Positions 1 through 7,184 of a DNA stretch of 32,181 nt are shown piece after piece (position 1 is the first letter of the stretch; every line of letters starts with the position of its first letter). Position numbers and translations under genes: made by a program. The DNA comes from Peptococcaceae bacterium. Lineage in GTDB: Bacteria; Bacillota; DSM-12270; Thermacetogeniales; Thermacetogeniaceae. A model generated the notes under the pieces. It was not told where the DNA came from and searched no databases. It saw nothing but the letters and a program-made list of their open reading frames with translations. The DNA lies in the NCBI GenBank assembly GCA_023249405.1, contig JAHFCR010000032.1, positions 3,342 to 35,522 on the forward strand, written 5' to 3'.

Positions 1-1656
1 CCCACCGTCGATCCGGTACTGCATGGCGGTGATGCCCTGTTTCCCATCGTAGGCCTGCGCATACAGGTTCACCTGCCCGCCGATGGCGATCTCCGCCGGA
101 GCAATCAGGTCGATCTGCTGGTCTCTGCCCAGGTCCTTGAAAAAGCTGCGCACTCCGTCAGGCGTCGTGTAGACCAGCCGGTACCCGAAGGGCGAACCGT
201 CCTTGCCAACCGGGTAACGCCACCAGGAACCACAGAGCGAGCTCGTAGACTGCTCGGGGAACCCGCTGTTCAGTGCGGCGTTCAGATGCCAGTGGCCGTC
301 AAAGATCATCTTGATCTTGTAGTCTTTGAGGATGCTGGCCACGTCCGCCCAGTTCAACCAGTCCGATGAGGGCTGGTGGAAGAACAGGATGATGTTCTTG
401 TCCCTGTTGGCCGGGAGGTCTTGCTGCAACCAGGTCAGCTGTTCCTGGGGCAGCCGGACGGCGTTGACGCCGCTTGATGAATTGCCGGTCTCGTCCGGGT
501 CCAGGGCAATGTAGTGATAGTCTCCCTGGTCAAAGGAATAGTAGCGCTGGCTCCCGGTCATCGCAGTAAACAGGCCGTTGCCGTAGTAAACTTTGAGGTC
601 TACAGGGATGCGCGGATCGTCCGGGCCCGTATAGTAGTTGGTGCCGCCCAGGTCGTGGTTGCCGGAGACATTATACAGGGGGATGCCGGCGTCTTTCAGG
701 GGCTGGGCAACATCATTGTTATAGAGTTGGTACCAGGCAAGCCCCGTAGCTCCCGTAGCGAGTTTCTTGCTGTCCGCCAAGGCTACCAGGTCGCCGGTGT
801 TCACCACGAAGGATGGCTGCAGGCTTTTCATCTCGTTGACGAACTGGGCGGCATAGGCCTCCGGGTTGTAGCCGGGATCGGCCTGCAGATACTTTACGGC
901 GTCAGCAGTGCTGCTAAGATGCATGTCAGTTACCTGGACGAACAGGTTCGAGCCGCCAGTGCCACCGGGGTTAACGGTGAAGCTGACCGGATCGCTGACC
1001 ACTCCGCCGATGGTGGCGGTGACAGTACCTGTCCCGGGGCTGACCGGTGACAGGATGCCGACACTCAGGCTAACAAAACCGGCCCCAGACGCGATCTGCC
1101 AGGTAACCTGGAAACTGGAGATGTCGTAAGGGTTGTTGGACTGGTCATAACCTGCTCTGGTGAGGTTGTTCAGGTCGTACACCACACCGCCCACCGTCAG
1201 GTCGGGGATAGGACCGTTCAGCGTTACCCTGGTTAGAACCGGCGCCGGGGCGTTGGCGACGGTAAAGACCTCGTGGCCAACCGTCCCGCCTCCGGCCACG
1301 TCTACGGTCCAAGTACCCGCGGGGGCTATGGCCGGCACTGCAAAATCGAAACCGAAAGCGCCGTCGGCGGCGCTGGTCGTTTGGCCGACGAAACAGATTG
1401 CCCCGTTGGCATCCTTAACAGTAAGACCAAGAGGTACGCCTGCCTCCGGCCCGTTATTGTAGATGCTGCCAGTCACACTCACGGCGCCGCCGGGAACAGC
1501 TGAAGCAGGAACGTTCAGCGTGATCGTGGGGATGGAACCGCCGCCACCAACCTGGTCAGCCGATACCAGCTGTCCGGAAAACCCGGCGCCGAGAGTTGTC
1601 GCCAGTACCAGTAGCATAACAACTGCGCAGTATTTCCAATCCCTCTTGATTAACAC
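1..1656 (-). CDS. Exported metallophosphoesterase, C-terminus cut by window edge
   Basis: The reading frame runs off the left edge; 552 codons are visible. The start is GTG at 1656, with an AGGTGG ribosome binding site 6-7 nt upstream. Residues 1-33 form a signal peptide (basic start, hydrophobic core, Ala-rich end). Residues about 45-140 are an Ig-like module closely resembling the N-terminus of the SLH protein just upstream (shared 'TLNVPAS', 'TVKDANG' and 'QTTSAA'). A second beta-sandwich-like stretch follows. From about residue 238 the calcineurin-like phosphoesterase motifs appear in order: D244-x-H246 (TDMH), G288-D289, GNHD (332-335), FFHQP (H427) and GHWH (454-457), so all usual metal ligands are present. 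Substrate is unknown; phosphomonoester or diester hydrolysis outside the cell is inferred. After the GHxH motif a further beta-rich domain begins and is cut off. Confidence 0.85.
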   Translation of the reverse strand, partial: MLIKRDWKYCAVVMLLVLATTLGAGFSGQLVSADQVGGGGSIPTITLNVPASAVPGGAVSVTGSIYNNGPEAGVPLGLTVKDANGAICFVGQTTSAADGAFGFDFAVPAIAPAGTWTVDVAGGGTVGHEVFTVANAPAPVLTRVTLNGPIPDLTVGGVVYDLNNLTRAGYDQSNNPYDISSFQVTWQIASGAGFVSLSVGILSPVSPGTGTVTATIGGVVSDPVSFTVNPGGTGGSNLFVQVTDMHLSSTADAVKYLQADPGYNPEAYAAQFVNEMKSLQPSFVVNTGDLVALADSKKLATGATGLAWYQLYNNDVAQPLKDAGIPLYNVSGNHDLGGTNYYTGPDDPRIPVDLKVYYGNGLFTAMTGSQRYYSFDQGDYHYIALDPDETGNSSSGVNAVRLPQEQLTWLQQDLPANRDKNIILFFHQPSSDWLNWADVASILKDYKIKMIFDGHWHLNAALNSGFPEQSTSSLCGSWWRYPVGKDGSPFGYRLVYTTPDGVRSFFKDLGRDQQIDLIAPAEIAIGGQVNLYAQAYDGKQGITAMQYRIDGG

Positions 1657-1695
1657 GAGTTTCACCACCTTTCAGATTTAAATGAACCGCTTCTC

Positions 1696-1711
1696 AGCAC
1701 AACCTTGTGCT
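1696..1711. promoter_or_regulatory. Inverted repeat in 5' leader of the partial phosphoesterase gene
   Basis: AGCACAA-2 nt-TTGTGCT, a perfect 7-bp inverted repeat about 40 nt before the GTG start. It could be an operator or a small leader hairpin. No regulator can be named. Confidence 0.3.
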
Positions 1712-1765
1712 CGTCTATACAAGATCTGGCCTCATACTATATTTTTCCAGTTAATGCCAATTCAT

Positions 1766-1784
1766 ATTGTAAGTCATTTACAAT
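1766..1784. promoter_or_regulatory. Palindromic operator-like site ATTGTAA-N5-TTACAAT
   Basis: A perfect 7-bp inverted repeat with a 5-nt spacer, between the SLH gene stop (1816) and the partial phosphoesterase start (1656). On the minus strand it lies just upstream of an AT-rich stretch (about 1730-1750) that may hold the promoter. The symmetry suits a dimeric repressor or activator; identity unknown. Confidence 0.35.
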
Positions 1785-1815
1785 CACCTGTCTCTTTGTG
1801 GCTGTGGAGATGCCG

Positions 1816-3504
1816 TTACTTGCGCACGTTGAGGAAATTGCCGATCATGGCGCAGGCTTCGGCCCTGGTGGCGCCGTGCTGCGGTCTGAAGCTGTTGTTC
1901 TCCGGATAGCCTTTGATCAGGCCGTCTTTAACGGCCACCGCCACGAATCCCCTTGCCCAGCCGGAGATACTGTGATCGTCTGTGAAACCGGTCTTGTCGT
2001 TCCGGCTTGCCTGGACCTCATCCTGACTGCCCAGGGAGTTAATCAGAATACAGGCCATCTGCTCCCGTGTAATCGGACTGCCCGGGTTAAAGATGCTGCC
2101 ATCGCCCTTGACAATACCGGCATGAGAGGCACCCTCGACAGAGCCATAGTACCAGTCCCCGGGGGAAACGTCTTTAAAGTCCGGCGCTGCGGGGCTGAAG
2201 GCATCCAGCTTCAGCACCCTGCCCATGATGGAGACGAACTCCGCCCTGGTGATGCCGCTTTCCGGCTTAAAGATGCCGTTCGGGTAGCCGCTGATGTAGC
2301 CCAAGCCACTCAGGTTATTGATGACCTTGCTTGCCCAGTAGGAGGCCGGGACATCGGTAAAGACCTGCGGAGCAGCAGGAGCAGCAGGAGCAGCCTGCCC
2401 TGCCATCACGGCAAAGCTGGTGAAGTGGTCCACGGTCACCGAGATGGTATTACCGGAGACCGTCCCACCCAGGCTCACCCACTGCGATGAAACCGTATCG
2501 TAGTAACAGATGGACGGGATCTCCCCAGGGTTCAGGGCCGCGGGATCAAGGCTGAAGGTCAGGGTGACCGGCTTATCGAAACTGTAGCTGTCCTTGCCGT
2601 CCACCGTGAATTGGTATACGGAGCCAAGCAGTTGGAAACCGGAGGGGGCAGCTGGGGAATTGCTCGCTTTCTGCACGCTGACATCGACAGCGGTGCTGCC
2701 CTGGAGGGCGCCGGCGGGAATGCTGACCCTGGCGTCGCTGCCCAGGCTGATGCTGCCTCCTGCCGCCGGATTGACCGTGGCGCTGCCGCTGGTGCTGGTC
2801 ACGGCTTCAGGGGCTGGGGCGCCGCCGCCGGGAGAGGGCTCCTGCGCGGCCGCCTGCACGGTGACCAGGCAAGTGGCAGTTCTGCTGCCATCTGTTGTGG
2901 TCACGGTAATGGTGGCGGTACCTGCGGTCACTCCCCGTACCAGTCCACCGGAATCAACGGTGGCCACCGTTGGGTTGCTGGAGGACCAGGTAACGCTCTT
3001 GTTGGTGGCGTTAGCCGGGACAACCGTGGCTGTCAGAGTGTCGCTGCCTCCAGCGGATATGGTATCGGTGGTCTTGCTCACGTTGACGCCTGTAACAGGG
3101 ATGCTGGTATTGCCGCCCTGCACAGTTAAGGTCTTGCTTGCCGTCGCCCCACCCCCGGACACGAACACCTGCCAGTTGCCCGAGGCATCGGTCGGCAGAC
3201 CGATATCGAAGCTGAAGGAGCCGCCGGCAGCGCTGGTCGTTTGATTCACATATTTTTCATTCCCGTTGGCATCCTTGACAGTGATGCCCACGGCCACCCC
3301 CGCTGCCGGCCCGTTGTCGCTGATGCTGCCCGCCACGTGCACGGCACTGCCAGGGGCAGCCGAAGCAGGAACATTCAGCGTAATTGAAGCGTCCGCCATA
3401 GCAATACCCGAGCATGAGAGGACTAAAGACAACACAAGCAGGAATGTAATTCCTGCACGGTAGCCAACATTGATTGCCAACAAAGGCTTTCGCCTGGATA
3501 GCAT
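1816..3504 (-). CDS. S-layer-homology surface protein with Ig-like and Big2 domains
   Basis: 562 residues. The ATG at 3504 is preferred over an in-frame TTG at 3525 because the GGAAGGG ribosome binding site lies between them. Order: signal peptide (about 1-38, ending 'GIAMADA'), an Ig-like module (about 40-130) shared with the partial phosphoesterase downstream, a Big2 domain (about 135-215; 'VTWSSSNPTVATVDSGG'), a Pro/Gly/Ala linker, a ZU5-like beta domain (about 235-365; 'VSIPAGAL', 'PVTLTFSLD'), an Ala/Pro linker, then three SLH domains (about 385-560), each with the F-x-D-V/D start and the ITRAE/ATRAE-type motif. SLH triplets bind pyruvylated secondary cell-wall polymer, so this is a wall-anchored non-enzymatic surface protein. 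A strong terminator sits about 30 nt upstream of its start, so expression needs read-through or a promoter I cannot see. Confidence 0.9.
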   Translation of the reverse strand: MLSRRKPLLAINVGYRAGITFLLVLSLVLSCSGIAMADASITLNVPASAAPGSAVHVAGSISDNGPAAGVAVGITVKDANGNEKYVNQTTSAAGGSFSFDIGLPTDASGNWQVFVSGGGATASKTLTVQGGNTSIPVTGVNVSKTTDTISAGGSDTLTATVVPANATNKSVTWSSSNPTVATVDSGGLVRGVTAGTATITVTTTDGSRTATCLVTVQAAAQEPSPGGGAPAPEAVTSTSGSATVNPAAGGSISLGSDARVSIPAGALQGSTAVDVSVQKASNSPAAPSGFQLLGSVYQFTVDGKDSYSFDKPVTLTFSLDPAALNPGEIPSICYYDTVSSQWVSLGGTVSGNTISVTVDHFTSFAVMAGQAAPAAPAAPQVFTDVPASYWASKVINNLSGLGYISGYPNGIFKPESGITRAEFVSIMGRVLKLDAFSPAAPDFKDVSPGDWYYGSVEGASHAGIVKGDGSIFNPGSPITREQMACILINSLGSQDEVQASRNDKTGFTDDHSISGWARGFVAVAVKDGLIKGYPENNSFRPQHGATRAEACAMIGNFLNVRK

Positions 3505-3533
3505 CGGAATCTTCCCTTCCTTCAAAAAGCGGA

Positions 3534-3580
3534 AATAAAAAATGGGGGGGGGAAGAAACAGGTTTTACCGTTTCTTCCCC
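3534..3580 (-). terminator. Rho-independent terminator after the beta-propeller gene
   Basis: On the minus strand an 11-bp stem (arms 3570-3580 and 3549-3559, GGGGAAGAAAC/GTTTCTTCCCC) is followed by a C-run and then ATTTTTTATTT. It lies directly after the propeller gene stop and just before the SLH gene ribosome binding site. Confidence 0.8.
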
Positions 3581-3587
3581 TTCACCC

Positions 3588-5543
3588 TTAGTTGACTGTA
3601 ACCGGTGTCGACAGATCGTTTGCCAGTGATTGCCAGGAAACGCTGGTAGACCAATCGTTCCAGAAGAATCCCTTGATCGTATAGCTGCCGCTGGTGGCAG
3701 GCTGGAACAGGACTGTGTACTCGGTATCCGGACTGTTCGGCACCTGGAAGGTGGCAGCGTTCAAAAACGTAGCTTGATCATGGGCGTCCAGAACTTCCAG
3801 GATCGCCAGCCCGGGCTGGCTGCTGCTGGAGTTGCTGCTGGCCGTCCACTTCAGGTAGTACTGGCTGCCATGGGTCAGGGAACCGCTCACCGGCTGTTTG
3901 TCGCCGTCCAGCACCATGAGGCTCTTGATGTCAGCAGCAAAGCCTTCGGTAAAGCTGGCGGTGTCGTGATCGCTCCACTGACCGTTATTCGTGTCATAGA
4001 CTGCTGCGATCACCGTGGTGGTGGTATTCGCGTCCAGCGTCAGAGAAAACGGCGAACCAGAGTAATAGACAGAGCCGGCAACTCCCACCAGCGACGGGCT
4101 GTTGCCATCCTTGGTGTAGTAGACAGCCTGTCCGACGGACAGGGAAGCGCTGATGCTGACGGATACGGTCTGCGGCGAGGTGTAATAGTTGTCGCCGTGG
4201 GGCGTAATGGCAGGAGCAGACGGAAGATTGCCATAGGTGTAGGTAAACGGCAGGCTGTTGCTCTGCCCACCGTCGCCATAAACAGCAACAGCAACAGTAC
4301 CGCTGCCCGCAGGCGCCACCGCGGTGATCGACGTATTGCTCAGAGCAGTAACATTGGCCTTGGTATTGCCAAAGTACACAGCAGTCACCGTGCTCAGGTT
4401 GGCGCCGGCGATAGTCACCGGGTAGCCGCCGGACGGCAAGCCGTGGCTGGGGGTCAAAACAGTCAAAAATGGCGTGCTGCCGACAGTGGCTACAGTGATC
4501 TCGCCAATTGCCGGGTGTTGCCCTGAGCTGCTGTACCAGAGGTTGCCGCTCCCATCGCAGGTGATCCCGATCGGGTGAATGCTGCTGTCGATGGTAGATT
4601 CGGCGATGGCGCCGGTGGCGGTCACCATGCCGATGGCCGGAGTAGCGCCCGCATCGGTAAACCAGAGGTTGCCGTCATGGCCAAGGGTCATGCCGTACGG
4701 CTTGCTGCCGCTATTCAGGCCGGTGGTGTACTCGTTGATGGCGCCGGTGGCGGGGTTCACACAACCGATGGCCGGAGTGGCGCCCGCATCGGTAAACCAG
4801 AGATTGTTGTCTGGGCCGAGGGTGATGCAAACGGGCAAACTGCCGCTATTCAGGCCGGTGGTGTACTCGTTGATGACGCCGGTGGCGGGGTTCACGCTGC
4901 CGATGATGCCTGCCAGCGGATCGGTGAACCAGAGATTGTTGTCGGGGCCGCTGGTGATACCGAACGGCCAACTACCACCGTTCACGGGGTACTCGGTGAT
5001 GGCGCCGCTGGTGGTTATCTTGCCGATGGACGGATTGGAGCCCGCATCGGTGAACCAGAGGTTGCCATCGGTGTCGGGGCCGCTGGTGATGCTGTTCGGG
5101 ATGCTGTCGTAGGCCAGGCCGCTGGTGTACTCGTATACCTGGCCGCTTACCGAGACCCTGCCGATGGCCGGTGTGGGTCCCGCATCGGTGAACCAGAGGT
5201 TGCTGTCTGGGCCGAGGGTCATGCTGTACGGATTGCTGTCCTTGTTCAAGCCGCTGGCGTACTCATAGATCCGGCCAGACACCGAGTCCGCCGTGCCAAT
5301 GGCCGGAGTGGGCAGTCCCGCATCGGTAAACCAGAGATTGCTGTCTGGGCCGAGGGCGATGCTGCTCGGGCTGCTGCCGCCGATCAGGCCGCTGGTGTAC
5401 TGCTGGCCTCCCAGTGAGCCCGTTGCGGCCTCTGCGCTACCGGCTGCCAGTAAGATATTCGGCAGCAGCAGAGCGCACGCCAGGACACAGGAGAAAAGTG
5501 CCATCAGGGCTTTCCTGTGCTTCTTTCGTTGCCAGAAATTCAT
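3588..5543 (-). CDS. Exported seven-bladed Vgb-like beta-propeller protein with IPT/TIG and chitobiase-C-like domains
   Basis: 651 residues; ATG with an AAGGGGG ribosome binding site 6 nt upstream. The signal peptide spans about 1-40. Residues about 45-345 hold seven repeats built on 'GPDxNLWFTDAG...PAIG', the virginiamycin-B-lyase/NHL propeller signature, enough for one closed seven-blade propeller. Then follow an IPT/TIG domain (about 350-435), a chitobiase C-terminal-like domain (about 440-530; 'YYTKDGNSPS') and a C-terminal module (about 540-651; 'FLNAATFQV', 'GFFWNDWSTS') that recurs in the 1558-residue protein. I see no convincing lyase active site in the blades; a binding or scaffold role is as likely as catalysis. 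It has no SLH or LPxTG anchor. Confidence 0.8.
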   Translation of the reverse strand: MNFWQRKKHRKALMALFSCVLACALLLPNILLAAGSAEAATGSLGGQQYTSGLIGGSSPSSIALGPDSNLWFTDAGLPTPAIGTADSVSGRIYEYASGLNKDSNPYSMTLGPDSNLWFTDAGPTPAIGRVSVSGQVYEYTSGLAYDSIPNSITSGPDTDGNLWFTDAGSNPSIGKITTSGAITEYPVNGGSWPFGITSGPDNNLWFTDPLAGIIGSVNPATGVINEYTTGLNSGSLPVCITLGPDNNLWFTDAGATPAIGCVNPATGAINEYTTGLNSGSKPYGMTLGHDGNLWFTDAGATPAIGMVTATGAIAESTIDSSIHPIGITCDGSGNLWYSSSGQHPAIGEITVATVGSTPFLTVLTPSHGLPSGGYPVTIAGANLSTVTAVYFGNTKANVTALSNTSITAVAPAGSGTVAVAVYGDGGQSNSLPFTYTYGNLPSAPAITPHGDNYYTSPQTVSVSISASLSVGQAVYYTKDGNSPSLVGVAGSVYYSGSPFSLTLDANTTTTVIAAVYDTNNGQWSDHDTASFTEGFAADIKSLMVLDGDKQPVSGSLTHGSQYYLKWTASSNSSSSQPGLAILEVLDAHDQATFLNAATFQVPNSPDTEYTVLFQPATSGSYTIKGFFWNDWSTSVSWQSLANDLSTPVTVN

Positions 5544-5861
5544 TTGGTTACCCCCTTTCTTTTTGTCGCCACTACTCAGGACGATTCTCGCAAAGCCTTG
5601 TTTTCAAAGGATGCCCACCGCAATTCCTGCTCGCCTCTCTATAATGAAGCCCCAGGAAGCACTGGTTGACGCCCGTTTGATTACGCTCCACCATCTCCTC
5701 TCGCCAGGCCGGTGAGGGCACCTTTCATAATTTTTAAGACAACCCGGGTTGGCGCCCATAAGCACCAGAGTTTTCTGGCCGTTACCGACTTCTTCTCATG
5801 CTAGTATCGTATTGTTAATTGTTTATTGGCACCGGGTGAAGATGATGTAAATAAAGTCGCC
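5544..5861. other. 318-bp intergenic region with palindromes, no gene seen
   Basis: Leader of the propeller gene. It contains a perfect 12-bp palindrome CAACCCGGGTTG (5740-5751) and a small hairpin CCAGAAAACTCTGG (minus strand) close by. An AT-rich stretch near 5805-5835 includes one TTAACA hexamer but not a phased series. No convincing -35/-10 pair or known riboswitch was recognised. Confidence 0.4.
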
Positions 5862-7049
5862 TCACCCCTCCCCCTCCGTTACTTTCGCTCTGCCCGCCAG
5901 GGCCGGAATCAGTTGCGCTGCAATGTATGAGACGAGCGGGACGGTGAGAATTACCGCAATGCTGCCGGAAACAATTTGAACGGCATAGATACCGATCATA
6001 TTGCTGTTGAGCAACTGATAGTAGGAGACATTCCATGAAAAGATCAGAATCAGCGTGTTTAGCGCAGCCCCCGTAAAGGCGATGATCAGGGTGTTGGCCA
6101 TGGTGCCCATCATGTCGCGCCCCACATTCATCCCGGACTTGAACAGGTCTTTTACACCCAGGCCTTTGTTGCCGATGTAAACTTCGTTCACCGACGAGGC
6201 GATGGAGATGGCGATGTCCATGATGGCGCCCAATGACGAGATCAGGATCGCCGCGAACAGGAGTTGGCTGATCTTCATGTGCGTCGTCCCGGCAATCTGA
6301 ATCAGGGCGTCGGACTCATTGGTGCTGTATCCTGACAGGTGGGTAATTGCCAGGGCCACCGCCAGTATCAGGTCCGAGATGGCCACCCCTGCCGCTGCCC
6401 CGAGAATGGCGGACAGGGTCTTGGCGCTGAAGCCTCCGAGCAGAACCAGCGCCACGCACAAGGTGACTATCACCACCCCCACAGCCGCCACTGCGGGCGA
6501 ATAACCGCGGTAGAGCAGGGGGATGAACAGAAAGACGATACTGGTGAAGGTGAAAATGATGCCCAGCACGGACTTGATACCCCGGCTGCCTCCAATGGCG
6601 CATAGAATTACAATAAACAGCAGGGCGAAAATATAAAGGAATGGCCCCCTGTCATAACTGTAGATCCAGACGTCATAGGTATTTTTATCGGCGGTGTCGA
6701 TGCAGACGATCACCTCTGAGCCGGCCGTGGCCTTAACGTTGGTCGTATAATTGAGGTAGTTTTTTACGGTCATCAGTTGACCCCGATGCTCGCCCGTAAG
6801 GACCCTGATCTGCACCATCTGACTGCCCACATAGAGCCCGCTGCCATGGTCCAGCATCAAGGACTCTGACTGGATACCCAATACTGCCGCTTTTTCATAA
6901 TTGACATAAGAACCGGGTTGGGAACTGTAAAGATGATAGAACGGGGTGCTCTTGAAAAAGCTAAAAATCAACACCAGATAGACCAACAGCACCGCCGCTA
7001 CAACCGCACCGGTGATCAGGCTTTTTCGAGTTAAGTTGAATTTCAGCAT
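5862..7049 (-). CDS. YibE/F-like integral membrane protein
   Basis: 395 residues; ATG with a GAGGAG ribosome binding site. It has an N-terminal membrane anchor (about 12-32), an extracytoplasmic beta-rich segment (about 40-125, 'GEHRGQLMTVKNYL', 'GSEVIVCID') typical of the YibE/F family, then about seven membrane helices (about 133-385), with the family-typical 'GAIMDIAISIASSV' and 'NVGRDMMGTMANTLI' segments. The family occurs in many Firmicutes, and its molecular function is not established. It is flanked by exported phosphoesterase and propeller genes. A terminator lies upstream of it and no promoter is evident between the two. Confidence 0.88.
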   Translation of the reverse strand: MLKFNLTRKSLITGAVVAAVLLVYLVLIFSFFKSTPFYHLYSSQPGSYVNYEKAAVLGIQSESLMLDHGSGLYVGSQMVQIRVLTGEHRGQLMTVKNYLNYTTNVKATAGSEVIVCIDTADKNTYDVWIYSYDRGPFLYIFALLFIVILCAIGGSRGIKSVLGIIFTFTSIVFLFIPLLYRGYSPAVAAVGVVIVTLCVALVLLGGFSAKTLSAILGAAAGVAISDLILAVALAITHLSGYSTNESDALIQIAGTTHMKISQLLFAAILISSLGAIMDIAISIASSVNEVYIGNKGLGVKDLFKSGMNVGRDMMGTMANTLIIAFTGAALNTLILIFSWNVSYYQLLNSNMIGIYAVQIVSGSIAVILTVPLVSYIAAQLIPALAGRAKVTEGEG

Positions 7050-7090
7050 CGCTAACTCCTCAGCAACAAAATGATCTGCAGTGACGCCAA

Positions 7091-7135
7091 ATTATTTTAA
7101 AATATCGGCGCATGCAAACGGTTTACATGCGCCGA
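7091..7135 (-). terminator. Terminator hairpin after the purple-acid-phosphatase-like gene
   Basis: On the minus strand TCGGCGCATG (7126-7135) pairs with CATGCGCCGA (7105-7114), and the loop has an extra AAAC/GTTT pairing. An A/T-rich tail ATATTTTAAAAT follows. The stem is strong, but the U-tract is interrupted. Confidence 0.65.
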
Positions 7136-7184
7136 ATACGTCTGTACCCTTATGTCTTGCTCACGATACCCACTTTTATGGCTG

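Noticed and set aside
514-1050. 178-codon plus-strand frame near the left edge
   Set aside because: Overlaps the partial metallophosphoesterase on the minus strand, which carries all catalytic motifs and simply lacks a stop inside the window.
1730-1790. Pho-box series upstream of the partial phosphoesterase
   Set aside because: Only single TTAACT/TTACAA hexamers fit; they are not in an 11-bp phased series as at the other two phosphatase genes.
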